Under the pieces are notes generated by a model. That model ran no database searches and had not been told where the DNA came from. It saw only the letters and a program-made list of their open reading frames with translations. Below, piece by piece: positions 1-8,261 of a stretch of 64,000 bases of DNA (positions within the stretch are counted from its first letter, which is position 1; each line of letters starts with the position of its first letter). Location of the stretch: assembly GCA_016220085.1 (NCBI GenBank), contig JACRIN010000006.1, forward strand, positions 20,208-84,207. The letters run 5' to 3'. The stretch is from Planctomycetota bacterium (GTDB taxonomy: Bacteria > Planctomycetota > UBA1135 > GCA-002686595). A program made the position numbers and the translations under genes.

Positions 1-2223
1 GACGAGCGCCGCGCGCTCGCGCTGGTCGGCGAGCTCGCCGCGCAGTTCGCGCCCGCCGAAGACGTCGGCGCCGAGCGTCGGCGCGCGTGGGCCGAGGACC
101 GGCCGCTCGACTTCACCGCGTTCGAGCAGTGGCTCGTGCTCGGCGAACTCGACCACCTGACCGTCGCGGCGTGTCCGGGCGGACTCGGCGACGAACGCGA
201 GCACACGTTTCCGTTCCAAGAGCTGCGCGGCGACGCCGGGGCGGGCGTCGATCCGTGGCAACGCGCGGCCGCGCTGGAGCTCGCGCTGCGCGGCGAGAAC
301 GCCGCCGATTCCGCCGCGGTGCAGAAGCGCGCCGCGGAGTGGTATCAGCGGTGCGTCGACGACTGGGACTCGAGCTGGATCGCCGCGAACGTAGAGGCGC
401 TGATCGTCGCGTGCGACGCGCGCTTGCAGCGCGAAGCGGCACGCGAGCTCGACTCGCTCTTCGCGTGCGCGGAGCCCGACGAGCTCGGCGCGAGCAAGCG
501 CCTGCTCTGGAACCCCGCGCGCATCGCGCTCGCGGGCGAACAGGTCGCGTACGTGCAAAAGGACCGCGGCAATCGGCCGTTCGTCGTCGAGGAGGAGCCG
601 CCGTACGAACTCGTCGAGACGCTTTCGCGCTACCGTGCGCGCTTCGCCGGCTTCTCGGTGCGCGGGCGGCAGGAGCGCGTCCGCGAGGTCGATCCGTCGA
701 CCGGCCGCACCGCGGCGGCGGGCTTGATCGGCGGGCTCGGCGAGCCCGGGATGGTCGAGCTGCGGCGCCAACGGCGCGACGCGCACGAGCTCGCGGCGCT
801 CCTGCGGCAGGGTTCGCGCAACGAAGCGGAGGCGCAGCGGCTCGCCGAGCTCGTCGCGAGCGTCGATCGACCCGGCGAGAAGCGCGGGACCAGCGGGCTC
901 GAAGGCTATTTCGATCCCGAGCTCTCCGGTCACAACGGGTATCGGGAGAGCCGCGGCTTGCAGGAGCTCTCCGAGCGCGACGCCGGCCGGCGCGACGTCG
1001 ATCTCGACGCGCGCGACGGCAACGACGTCGTGCTGACGCTCGATCTCGACCTGCAGCGCGCCGCGGAGTGGGTGCTGCAGCATCCCGTCGGCGATCCCGA
1101 TCCCGATCGACGCGACGAGCGTTGGCTCGCCGCGCCGGTCGGCGCGATCGTGCTGATGACCGTCGACGGCGACGTGCTCGCCGCGGCGTCGGTGCCGCTC
1201 GACGATCGCGGCGAGGCGGCGACCGCGAACCACCGCGACCTCGCGGTCGATCGCACGCTGCGCATCTTCGATCACCAGCCGCCGGGCTCGGTCTTCAAGC
1301 CGTTCGTCGCCGCGTGGGCGCTCGATCACCTCGGGCTCGATCCGACGCGCACGGTGCTCTGCCAAGGCGCGGCCGGCGACGGCGCGAACTACAAGGGCCT
1401 GCACTGCGCGAGCACGTACGGCCACGGCACGGTCGATCTCGCGGAAGCGCTGAAGGTGTCGTGCAACTGCTACTTCGCATGGCTCGGCGAGCAGTTCGAC
1501 GACGCGGCGGCGGTCGCGTGCCTCGAAGCGTTCGGCTTCGGGGCGCCGACCGGGATCAAGACGTTCGGCACGCGCTCGGCGTGGCGCGAGGACACGTGGC
1601 GGAGCTACTCCAAGCTGCGCTTCACCAACGTCCGCCAACGGCTGTCGTTCGGCAACGGGCTCTCGGTCGTGCAGTCGACGCCGATGCAGGTCGGGCGCGC
1701 GCTGTGCGGGCTCGCGACCGGCGAGTTGCCCGATCTGCGGCTCGCCGCCGAGATCGGCGGCTCCGCGGTGCCGAAGTCCGCGCGACCGCTGGAGATCTCC
1801 GAGTCGGCGCGCGCGCGCATCCGCGCCGCGTTGCTGACCGTCGCGAGCGACACGCGCGGAACGGCGCACGCGGCGCTCAGCGTCGCCGACCTCGGCTTCG
1901 CCGTCGCGGTGAAGACCGGCAGCGCGGACTACAAGGCGTTGCCGAAGGGCGCGAGTGCCGACGGCTCGAACAAGGTGCGCAAGCACACGTGGATCGGCGG
2001 TTGGCTGCCGGAGGAGGATCCGAAACTCGTCTTCGTCGTCTTCGAGTTCGACACGCTCGCGACCGCGAGCCACGGCGCCGTCTGGCTCACGCAGGAGCTC
2101 CTGCAGCGCGACGAAGTGCGCGCGTGGCTCGCGGCGCGAGCCTCGGCCGACGCCGCGCGCGCGGTCGAGGCGTCGTCGCCGACGTCCGGGACCGGCGACG
2201 ATGCCGTGGAGCCGAAGCAATGA
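1..2223 (+). CDS. mrdA: Penicillin-binding protein 2-type peptidoglycan transpeptidase (5' partial)
   Basis: This is a class B PBP that cross-links peptidoglycan in the periplasm during cell elongation. The frame is open from base 1, so the true start and the membrane anchor lie off the left edge; the ORF-track start at 136 is only an internal GTG. The transpeptidase domain shows all three active-site motifs in order: SVFK (the serine nucleophile) near visible residue 430, SCN near 486 and KTG near 637. A PBP-dimerisation-like region precedes it, around FSVRGRQERVREVDP. The visible 740 residues already exceed a typical PBP2 of about 630, so the N-terminal part is long. The stop overlaps the start of the SEDS gene (ATGA), the usual translational coupling of a PBP2-RodA pair. 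A division-type FtsI paired with FtsW is the alternative. Confidence 0.9.
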   Translation, partial: DERRALALVGELAAQFAPAEDVGAERRRAWAEDRPLDFTAFEQWLVLGELDHLTVAACPGGLGDEREHTFPFQELRGDAGAGVDPWQRAAALELALRGENAADSAAVQKRAAEWYQRCVDDWDSSWIAANVEALIVACDARLQREAARELDSLFACAEPDELGASKRLLWNPARIALAGEQVAYVQKDRGNRPFVVEEEPPYELVETLSRYRARFAGFSVRGRQERVREVDPSTGRTAAAGLIGGLGEPGMVELRRQRRDAHELAALLRQGSRNEAEAQRLAELVASVDRPGEKRGTSGLEGYFDPELSGHNGYRESRGLQELSERDAGRRDVDLDARDGNDVVLTLDLDLQRAAEWVLQHPVGDPDPDRRDERWLAAPVGAIVLMTVDGDVLAAASVPLDDRGEAATANHRDLAVDRTLRIFDHQPPGSVFKPFVAAWALDHLGLDPTRTVLCQGAAGDGANYKGLHCASTYGHGTVDLAEALKVSCNCYFAWLGEQFDDAAAVACLEAFGFGAPTGIKTFGTRSAWREDTWRSYSKLRFTNVRQRLSFGNGLSVVQSTPMQVGRALCGLATGELPDLRLAAEIGGSAVPKSARPLEISESARARIRAALLTVASDTRGTAHAALSVADLGFAVAVKTGSADYKALPKGASADGSNKVRKHTWIGGWLPEEDPKLVFVVFEFDTLATASHGAVWLTQELLQRDEVRAWLAARASADAARAVEASSPTSGTGDDAVEPKQ

Positions 2224-3416
2224 GCTCGTCGCCGTTCGCCCGCGAGCGCGGCTCTTCGCTCGAGCGCGCGCTGTCGCTGCGCCACGTGCGCTGGCTCGAG
2301 GTCGATTGGCACGTGCTGGTGGTCGCGCTCGCGCTCTGCGCGCTCGGCTTGGTCTTCGTGCACGCGATGGACCAAGCCGACGAGTACTTCCTGCGCGGCG
2401 ACATCGATTTCGCCAAGCAAGCGGAGCGCGTCGTGTTGACGTTGCCCGCGCTGCTCTTCGGTCTCTTGGTGCGGCCGCGCTGGCTGCGGCGCAGCGCGTG
2501 GCTGGTGTTCGTCGTCGCGTTGATCCTGCTGCTGCTCGTGCCGCTCGTCGGCGAGGTGCGCAACGGCGCGCGGCGTTGGATCCAGCTCCCGCGCTTCGAC
2601 CTGCAGCCGTCGGAGTTGGCGAAGCTCGGCGTGATCGTGATCCTCGCCCGGGCGCTCTACACGACGCGCTTGAAGCGCTGGCGCGATTGGCTGTTGCCGC
2701 TCGGGCTCGCGATCCTGCCGATGGGGCTCGTCGCGCTCCAGCCCGACCTCGGCACGGCGATGACGCTCGTGCCGATCACGCTCGGGATGCTGTACGCGGC
2801 GGGCGCTCGGTTGCGCGTGCTCGCCGGCGGCGTGCTGCTGGTCATCTCGCTCGGCGTCGGCGCGGTGCGCTTCGGCATCGTGCACGAGTACCAAGCTCAG
2901 CGCGTCGAGACGTGGCTCGATTCGCTGACCCCCGACGACCTGATCGCCAACCGCAACGGCGCCGGGTTCCACACGTACCAAGCGCGGGTCGCGATCGGCA
3001 ACGGAGGCTGGCTCGGCACCGGGCTCGGCCAAGGCGTCGCCAACGAAGCGGCGCACTTGCCCGAGCGCGAGACCGACTCGATTTTCGCCGTGATCGCGGA
3101 GGAGACCGGTTTCGTCGGCACGGCGGGGTTGCTCGCGCTCTACACGCTGCTCGTGATCCTGCTGTTCAGCACCGCCGGGCACGTCCGAGAGCGTTTCTCG
3201 CGCCTCGTGGTCACCGGCGTCGGGCTCTACTTCGCCTCGCACCTCTTCATCAACGTCAGCGTGAACCTCGGTCTCGTGCCGATGACCGGCGTGCCGTTGC
3301 CGTTGTTTTCGACCGGCGGTTCGTCGCTGCTCGTCACGTTCCTCGCGCTCGGCCTCGCGGTCGGACTCGCCGCGCACCGCGAACCGAGCCTCGACGAGGA
3401 CGCGTTCCGCGAATGA
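2220..3416 (+). CDS. rodA: RodA/FtsW family SEDS peptidoglycan glycosyltransferase
   Basis: This is a polytopic membrane glycan polymerase that works with the transpeptidase encoded just upstream. The 398-residue protein has about ten hydrophobic segments and the SEDS signatures RRWIQLPRFDLQPSELAK, QPDLGTAM, LGTGLGQG, LPERETDSIFAVIAEETGF and GVPLPLFSTGGSS. The start is set by an ATGA overlap with the upstream gene; the ORF-track start at 87 is a shadow extension through the PBP frame. RodA versus FtsW cannot be settled from sequence alone, but a PBP2-like partner favours elongation. Confidence 0.92.
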   Translation: MSSSPFARERGSSLERALSLRHVRWLEVDWHVLVVALALCALGLVFVHAMDQADEYFLRGDIDFAKQAERVVLTLPALLFGLLVRPRWLRRSAWLVFVVALILLLLVPLVGEVRNGARRWIQLPRFDLQPSELAKLGVIVILARALYTTRLKRWRDWLLPLGLAILPMGLVALQPDLGTAMTLVPITLGMLYAAGARLRVLAGGVLLVISLGVGAVRFGIVHEYQAQRVETWLDSLTPDDLIANRNGAGFHTYQARVAIGNGGWLGTGLGQGVANEAAHLPERETDSIFAVIAEETGFVGTAGLLALYTLLVILLFSTAGHVRERFSRLVVTGVGLYFASHLFINVSVNLGLVPMTGVPLPLFSTGGSSLLVTFLALGLAVGLAAHREPSLDEDAFRE

Positions 3417-3422
3417 GCGGGC

Positions 3423-3445
3423 GCGAGCGCCGGACCGGCGCTCGC
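3423..3445 (+). terminator. GC-rich hairpin after rodA
   Basis: A 9-bp perfect stem, GCGAGCGCC/GGCGCTCGC, with a GGACC loop lies 6 bases after the rodA stop. It has no clear U-tract, so it may be a weak terminator or an mRNA 3'-end stabiliser. Confidence 0.45.
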
Positions 3446-3576
3446 TCTCCGTCGTCGACGTCCGTCGCGCTTCGTCTTGCGGGGCGAGCGCTGGGGCGAC
3501 CCAGCCGCCTTCGTCGGCGTGAGTGGGCGGCAAGTTCACGGCGAGTCCAGCCGATCTTCCGCGCGCACTCCGACGA

Positions 3577-3605
3577 TTGCGCTCGCTCCGCGACGCTCGT
3601 ACACT
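3577..3605 (+). promoter_or_regulatory. Candidate sigma70-type promoter of the BMC operon
   Basis: TTGCGC and TACACT are separated by 17 bases, about 70 bases upstream of the first BMC start. The -10 box fits the TAnnCT form seen upstream of other operons in this window. Confidence 0.5.
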
Positions 3606-3621
3606 CCGCGCCTCTTTCCGT

Positions 3622-3653
3622 GCGCGCGCGAGCCCTCGGGAGCTCGCGCGCGC
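3622..3653 (+). promoter_or_regulatory. 12-bp perfect inverted repeat in the BMC operon leader
   Basis: GCGCGCGCGAGC pairs perfectly with GCTCGCGCGCGC across an 8-base loop (CCTCGGGA). It lies between the candidate promoter and the first BMC-H start, only 24 bases before the ATG. It could be a leader RNA hairpin, an attenuator or a dyad operator. No T-run follows, so a plain terminator is less likely. Confidence 0.4.
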
Positions 3654-3677
3654 CCGGTGCGAACCAGCAGAGGATCC

Positions 3678-4004
3678 ATGGACAACAACGCTTTGGGAAT
3701 GGTCGAGACCAAGGGTCTCGTGGGCTCGATCGAGGCGGCGGACGCGATGGTCAAGGCGGCCCAGGTCCAGCTCTTCGGCAAGGAGAAAGTGACCGCCGGC
3801 CTGGTGACGATGTTCGTCATCGGCGAGGTCGGCGCGGTCAAGGCCGCGACCGACGCCGGAGCCGCGGCCGCGCGCCGCGTCGGCGAGCTCGTCAGCGTGC
3901 ACGTCATCCCGCGCCCGCACGAGCAGCTGAAGCGCATCCTGCCGGCGATGGTTCCGATCCAGCCCCAGAAGGGCAAGGACGGCAAGGACAAGAACCCCGA
4001 CTGA
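3678..4004 (+). CDS. BMC-H microcompartment shell protein (hexamer former)
   Basis: This is a single-domain BMC (Pfam BMC family) protein whose hexamers tile the facets of a protein shell. The 108-residue sequence carries the family signature from [22 protein letters not shown] through [17 protein letters not shown] to [11 protein letters not shown], followed by a short charged Lys-rich tail. The pore-loop region reads KVTAG instead of the more usual K-(I/V)-G-G-G, so the central pore may differ in size or polarity from the second BMC-H of the operon. The ATG follows AGAGGATCC; the longer ORF-track start at 3477 runs through the promoter and is not used. It is the first gene of the BMC operon, directly before the aldehyde dehydrogenase. 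Confidence 0.95.
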   Translation: MDNNALGMVETKGLVGSIEAADAMVKAAQVQLFGKEKVTAGLVTMFVIGEVGAVKAATDAGAAAARRVGELVSVHVIPRPHEQLKRILPAMVPIQPQKGKDGKDKNPD

Positions 4005-4037
4005 GCGGCGCGCGCCTAGCCGCCCGTTCCGAACGCC

Positions 4038-5876
4038 GTGTCGAACCTCGATCCGGACCTGCGCGCTCTCCAGGAGGTGCGCGACTACGTCGAACGCTCG
4101 AAGAAGGCGTGCGAGGCGGTCGCGCATTACTCGCAAGGCGAGATCGACAACGTCTGCCGCGCGATGGCGGAAGCCGGCGCGGCGGCGGCGTACGACCTCG
4201 GGCGCCTCGCGGTCGAAGAGACCGGCATCGGGCGCGTGCACTACAAGGTGCTCAAGAACCTGTTCGGCTCGCTCGGCATCTGGGAGTCGATCAAGGGCGA
4301 GAAGTCGGTCGGCATCCTCTCGCGCGACGAGAAGACCGGCATCGTCGAGGTGGGGACGCCGAGCGGCGTGATCGCCGGCATCATCCCGACGACCAATCCG
4401 ACCTCGACGGCGCTCGGCAAGGCGCTGATCTCCGTCAAGGGCCGCAACTCGATCGTCATCAGCCCGCACCCGCGCGCCAAGCGCTGCATCGGCGAGACGG
4501 TCGAGGTGATGCGCCGCGCGATCGAGCGCGTCGGCGCGCCCGCGGATCTCGTGCTCTCGCTCTCGAATCCGACGATCGAGTCGACCGGCGCGCTGATGAA
4601 GCACAAGAAGGTCGCGATCATCCTCGCGACCGGCGGCTCGGGGCTGGTCGAAGCCGCGTACTCGTCGGGCAAGCCGGCGTACGGCGTCGGTCCGGGCAAC
4701 GTGCCGTGCTTCGTCGATCGCTCCGCCGACGTCGCGCTGGCCGCGCGCGCGGTGGTCACCAGCCAGAGCTTCGACAACGGCACGCTCTGCTGCTCCGAGC
4801 AAGCGTTGGTGCTCGACAAGCCGATCGCCGAGCGCTTCCTCGCCGAAATGACCAAGCGCGGCGCCTACCTCTGCAACGCGGAGGAGACCGACAAGCTCGC
4901 GAAGTACTGCAACCGCCGCGGGCACATGAACCCCGACGTCGTCGGGCTCGATCCGTGGCGCATCGCCGAGAACGCGGGCTTCCGCGTGCCGCGCGAGACC
5001 AGCGTCCTGCTCGCGCACCAAGGCGGCGTCGGTCCCGAGTGGCCGCTTTCGATCGAGATCCTCGCGCCGGTGCTCTCGGTGCACGTCGTCGACGATTGGA
5101 AGCACGGCTGCAAGGTCTCGATGGAGCTCCTGCAGTACGGCGGCCTCGGCCACACGTGTGCGGTGCACGCGAAGGACGAGCGTGTGCTCGACGCGTGGTT
5201 CCTCGAAAAGCCCGCGAGCCGCATCATCGTCAACGGTCCTTCGTCGCAAGGCGCCGTCGGCTACTCGACGTGGCTGATGCCGTCGATGTCGCTCGGTTGC
5301 AGTCCGCTCGCCGGCAACATCACCAGCGACAACATCACGTTCAAGCACCTCCTGAACGTCAAGCGAGCCGCCTACCCGCGCAAGGACTGGGACGCGGTCG
5401 AGCGTCGCGACCACGAGCGCGTCGCCAAGTTCACGCGCGACCTCGCGCCGCGCGGTTCCGGTCTGCAAGGCGATCCCGCGATCTCCGGCGGCACGTTCTC
5501 GCCCGACGTGCGCAGCGCGCTCAAGAACGAGCGCGTGCAGTCGAACTGGCAAGGCAACCCGGTGACCGCGTCGTCGCCGAAGGCGGCGTCCGCGCCGAGC
5601 ACCACCGGCGTGCCGCGCTCGTTCAGCGACACTGCTTCGAGCTCCGCGCGCGTGCACGCGGCGCCGAAAGCTCCGGCTGCGCCCGCCCCGGCGAGCTCGC
5701 CGATCTACTCGACCTCCGTGTCGCCGATCGGTGGCGCGAGCCAGGTGTACTCGGGCTCCGCGCTCTCGGTCCCCGAGATCCAATCGATCATGTCGCACGC
5801 CGGCTCGGGCTGCCCGCTCGGTCCGTGCAAGGGCTGCGGCCACCAAGAAGTCCAGACCGGCGCGTGCAAGGCCTGA
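4038..5876 (+). CDS. CoA-acylating aldehyde dehydrogenase of the microcompartment, with long C-terminal tail
   Basis: This is a PduP/EutE-like enzyme that oxidises an aldehyde with NAD+ and CoA to acyl-CoA, expected inside the shell. The catalytic domain spans about residues 1-470, with IIPTTNPTSTALGKALI, ATGGSGLVEAAYSSGKPAYG and the catalytic cysteine in SFDNGTLCCSEQ; the family is usually about 460-490 residues. The remaining 140 residues are a Ser/Ala/Pro-rich linker, a predicted amphipathic helix (LSVPEIQSIMSHAG) resembling an encapsulation peptide, and a Cys-rich end (GCPLGPCKGCGH, then GAC). The GTG start lacks a strong Shine-Dalgarno but no better start exists. The gene lies between two BMC-H genes. 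The aldehyde substrate cannot be read from the sequence because no upstream enzyme is present. Confidence 0.93.
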   Translation: MSNLDPDLRALQEVRDYVERSKKACEAVAHYSQGEIDNVCRAMAEAGAAAAYDLGRLAVEETGIGRVHYKVLKNLFGSLGIWESIKGEKSVGILSRDEKTGIVEVGTPSGVIAGIIPTTNPTSTALGKALISVKGRNSIVISPHPRAKRCIGETVEVMRRAIERVGAPADLVLSLSNPTIESTGALMKHKKVAIILATGGSGLVEAAYSSGKPAYGVGPGNVPCFVDRSADVALAARAVVTSQSFDNGTLCCSEQALVLDKPIAERFLAEMTKRGAYLCNAEETDKLAKYCNRRGHMNPDVVGLDPWRIAENAGFRVPRETSVLLAHQGGVGPEWPLSIEILAPVLSVHVVDDWKHGCKVSMELLQYGGLGHTCAVHAKDERVLDAWFLEKPASRIIVNGPSSQGAVGYSTWLMPSMSLGCSPLAGNITSDNITFKHLLNVKRAAYPRKDWDAVERRDHERVAKFTRDLAPRGSGLQGDPAISGGTFSPDVRSALKNERVQSNWQGNPVTASSPKAASAPSTTGVPRSFSDTASSSARVHAAPKAPAAPAPASSPIYSTSVSPIGGASQVYSGSALSVPEIQSIMSHAGSGCPLGPCKGCGHQEVQTGACKA

Positions 5877-5932
5877 ACGCCTCGCCGTCGGTCGAAGCCA
5901 CTCCACCCAACCTCTTCGCGAGATAACCCAGC

Positions 5933-6226
5933 ATGGAAACCATGATCGCTCTCGGTCTCATCGAGACCAAAGGGCTCGTCGGCGCGGTCGAAGCCGCCGA
6001 CGCGATGTGCAAGGCAGCCAAGGTGACGTTGCTCGGCCGCGAGCAAGTCGGCGGCGGTCTCGTGACGGTGATGATCCGCGGCGAGGTCGGCGCGGTGAAG
6101 GCGGCTGTCGAAGCGGGCGCCGCGGGCGCGAAGCGCGTCGGCGAGCTCGTCAGCGTCCACGTGATCCCGCGCCCCGCGGGCGATCTCGACAAGTACCTGC
6201 CGCCGCTGCCGCCGGAAGGCAAGTGA
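5933..6226 (+). CDS. BMC-H microcompartment shell protein, second paralogue
   Basis: This is a 97-residue hexameric shell protein. It starts [29 protein letters not shown] and continues [42 protein letters not shown]. The pore loop is a conventional VGGG, unlike the first BMC-H. An internal ATG three codons later is an equally possible start. The two paralogues share the segment [12 protein letters not shown] exactly, which points to a duplication within the locus followed by pore change. Confidence 0.95.
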   Translation: METMIALGLIETKGLVGAVEAADAMCKAAKVTLLGREQVGGGLVTVMIRGEVGAVKAAVEAGAAGAKRVGELVSVHVIPRPAGDLDKYLPPLPPEGK

Positions 6227-6279
6227 CGTCCGCGAGGCGCGCGCGCGTCGCTTGACGCGCCGTTCGCCTCTCGACCGAC

Positions 6280-6930
6280 ATGGCCACCCGCTCCTCGAGC
6301 CCGATCGACCTGCGCGGCGCGCTGGTGATCGACCACATGCAGCCCCAGTTCGCCGCGACGATCGCCGCGAACTCGGACGGCTACTTCCCCGTGGTCGGCG
6401 AGAGCGCGTTCTGGCTCGAAGTGCGTCCGGGCATCGTGATCAATCGCTTGATGGACGTCGCGCTCAAGCGCTGCCGCGTCACGCCGGGCGCGCTGGTGAC
6501 CGAACGTTCGTATGGCACGCTCGAGGTGCACGGCGACGACCAGGGCCAAGTGCGCGAGGCGGGCCGCTTGATCCTCGCCGCGGCGAACGTGACCGAAGCG
6601 GATCAGCTCCGGCCGAACCTGATGACCAACGAGGTCATCCGCCAGGTCGACAGCCACCACGCGATGCTGATCAACCGCACGCGCAGCGGGATGCTGTTGC
6701 TCGCGAAGGACTCTCTCTACACGCTCGAGGTCAACCCGGCGATCTGGGTGCTGCTCGCCGCGAACGAGGCCGAGAAGGCCGCGCCGATCCGCATCGTCGG
6801 CCTCGGCAACAACGGCGCGGTCGGACGGCTGCGCCTCGCGGGCACCGACGCGGCGATCGACGCCGCGGTCGAGGCGGTGCAACGCGTGCTCGCGAACGTG
6901 CAAGGCCGCAAGAACGAGGGCGTCGACTGA
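6280..6930 (+). CDS. BMC-locus protein, probably a diverged tandem BMC-fold shell or accessory protein
   Basis: This 216-residue protein does not match a standard shell family on sight. The two halves can be lined up with each other: a stretch around PGIVINRLMDVALKRC...SYGTLEVHGDDQGQVREAGRLILAA and a second around PAIWVLLAANEAEKAAPIRIVGLG...VGRLRLAGTDAAIDAAVEAVQRVL. Each has the BMC-like pattern of helix, loop, beta strand with a small-residue turn, then an Ala-rich helix. I infer a degenerate BMC-T-like architecture. Context supports a shell role: it sits between a BMC-H and the BMC-P genes, and its stop overlaps the next start (TGATG). A non-shell accessory protein remains possible. Conserved unknown proteins occur in planctomycetal BMC loci. 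Confidence 0.6.
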   Translation: MATRSSSPIDLRGALVIDHMQPQFAATIAANSDGYFPVVGESAFWLEVRPGIVINRLMDVALKRCRVTPGALVTERSYGTLEVHGDDQGQVREAGRLILAAANVTEADQLRPNLMTNEVIRQVDSHHAMLINRTRSGMLLLAKDSLYTLEVNPAIWVLLAANEAEKAAPIRIVGLGNNGAVGRLRLAGTDAAIDAAVEAVQRVLANVQGRKNEGVD

Positions 6931-7319
6931 TGTTCCTCGGGCGCGTCGTCGGCGAAGTGTGGATGACCAAGAAGGTCGCGGACCTCGCGGGCAAGCGCTT
7001 GCTCGTGATCGAAGCGCTCGACGAGCGCCGCGAGCCCGGCGCGCCGAAGGTGACGCCGGTGGTCGCGGCCGATCCGCTCGGCGCCGGCATCGGCGAGCAC
7101 GTCGTCGTCGCGTTCGGCAAGGCCGCGCGCGTCGCGTTCGGCGGCGACGGCGATTTCGCATTCGAGGCGGCGGTCGTCGGCATCGTCGACGACTTCGACG
7201 TGCCGGGCGCGCCGAAGGAGTGGCGTCTGAGCGAGTTGCCGCCCCCGAATGGCTCGCCAGAGGGCTCGCCAAAGGGCGCGTCGAAGTCCCCATCGACATC
7301 GTCGGCGGGAGGCGCCTGA
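6930..7319 (+). CDS. BMC-P (EutN/CcmL family) pentameric vertex protein with C-terminal extension
   Basis: BMC-P pentamers cap the twelve vertices of the shell. The 129-residue sequence has the family start MFLGRVVGEVWMTKK, the segment VVAADPLGAGIGEHVVVAFGKAARVAFG, and AFEAAVVGIVDDFDV. About 35 extra residues rich in Pro, Ser and Gly follow the normal C-terminus. The ATG overlaps the previous stop and its own stop overlaps the next ATG (both TGATG), so the three genes are translationally coupled. The ORF-track version starting at 6252 is only an upstream frame extension. Confidence 0.93.
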   Translation: MFLGRVVGEVWMTKKVADLAGKRLLVIEALDERREPGAPKVTPVVAADPLGAGIGEHVVVAFGKAARVAFGGDGDFAFEAAVVGIVDDFDVPGAPKEWRLSELPPPNGSPEGSPKGASKSPSTSSAGGA

Positions 7320-7633
7320 TGTTGCTCGGCACCGTCGTCGGCAACGTGTGGGCGACCGTGAAGGACCCGACGTTGACCGGCCTGCGCTTGCTCGTCATCC
7401 AACCGTACACGCTCGACGGCAAGCCGTCGGCGGAGACGTTGATCGCGGTCGATCCGCTCGGCGCCGGGATCGGCGAGCGCGTGCTCGTCGTCTTCGGCCG
7501 CGCCGCGCGTCACGCGATCGGCCGCGGCCACGACATCGGGTTCCAAACCGCGGTCGCGGGCATCATCGACCGCATGGAGCTCGGCGACGGCCGCACGGTC
7601 GGTCCGGTGAAGGCCCAAGACACGGCACCCTGA
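7319..7633 (+). CDS. BMC-P (EutN/CcmL family) pentameric vertex protein, second paralogue
   Basis: This 104-residue vertex protein shows MLLGTVVGNVWATVKDP, LIAVDPLGAGIGERVLVVFGRAARHAIG and FQTAVAGIIDRMEL. It is closer to the standard EutN length than the paralogue upstream. The core segment DPLGAGIGE is identical in both, so they are recent or well-conserved paralogues. It is coupled to the upstream BMC-P by a TGATG overlap. Multiple BMC-P paralogues are common in planctomycetal loci. Confidence 0.93.
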   Translation: MLLGTVVGNVWATVKDPTLTGLRLLVIQPYTLDGKPSAETLIAVDPLGAGIGERVLVVFGRAARHAIGRGHDIGFQTAVAGIIDRMELGDGRTVGPVKAQDTAP

Positions 7634-7644
7634 AGGATCCAAGC

Positions 7645-8241
7645 ATGGAACGCAACGACTACAACCCGGAGATGCGCGCGGACGTCAAGCTCGCGCACTG
7701 CATCGGACTGCTCGAGCTGTGCTCGGTCGCGCGCGGCGTCGAGGTCGCCGACGCCGTGCTGTGGCAAGCGCGGATCGAGCTCCTCTTCGCGACGCCGGTC
7801 CACCCGGGCAAGTACGTGCTGCTCTTCACCGGCTCGGTCGACGACGTGCGCGCCGGCGTGCGTCGCGGCGCGGAGATCGCGGGCTCGGATCTCGTCGATC
7901 AACTGATGATCCCGCAGATCCACGAGCAGGTGGTTCCGATCCTCAAGCGCAACGGCGGCCGCATCAAGGGCGAGCTCGACGCGATCGGTTTGATCGAGAC
8001 GACGACGGTCGCGTCGGCGATCGTCGCGGCCGACATCGCGTTGAAGACGGCGACGGTCGACTTGATCGACCTACGGATCGCGAACGGCCTCGGCGGGAAG
8101 AGTTTCCTGACGCTGACCGGCGAAGTGTCCGACGTGCGCTCGTCGATCGCTGCGGGCGCGCGCTCGGCCCAGGAGAAGGGACTGCTCGCGCGCGAAGTCG
8201 TCATCGCGCGTCCGCACCCCGACCTCGTCCACCACCTTTGA
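7645..8241 (+). CDS. BMC-T tandem-domain shell protein (trimer former)
   Basis: The 198-residue protein contains two fused BMC domains. Domain 1 covers about residues 14-105 (AHCIGLLELCSVARGVEVADAVLW to QIHEQVVPIL). Domain 2 covers about 110-198 (LDAIGLIETTTVASAIVAADIALKTA to VVIARPHPDLV). BMC-T trimers form pseudohexamers that often carry larger or gated pores or bind cofactors. I see no cysteine at a pore position that would suggest an Fe-S cluster as in PduT. The ATG at 7645 follows GGATCC, a spacer like the one before the first BMC-H. As I recall the described planctomycetal (PVC-type) loci, they have BMC-H and BMC-P only, so a BMC-T would set this locus apart. Confidence 0.92.
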   Translation: MERNDYNPEMRADVKLAHCIGLLELCSVARGVEVADAVLWQARIELLFATPVHPGKYVLLFTGSVDDVRAGVRRGAEIAGSDLVDQLMIPQIHEQVVPILKRNGGRIKGELDAIGLIETTTVASAIVAADIALKTATVDLIDLRIANGLGGKSFLTLTGEVSDVRSSIAAGARSAQEKGLLAREVVIARPHPDLVHHL

Positions 8242-8261
8242 GATCGAGCTAGAGCACGTCC

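Noticed and set aside
1929-5926. Very long ORFs of 1325 aa (minus) and 1323 aa (plus) across rodA and the BMC start
   Set aside because: They are Arg/Ala/Asp-rich shadow frames of high-GC coding DNA; the real genes in other frames have clear families and couple to each other.
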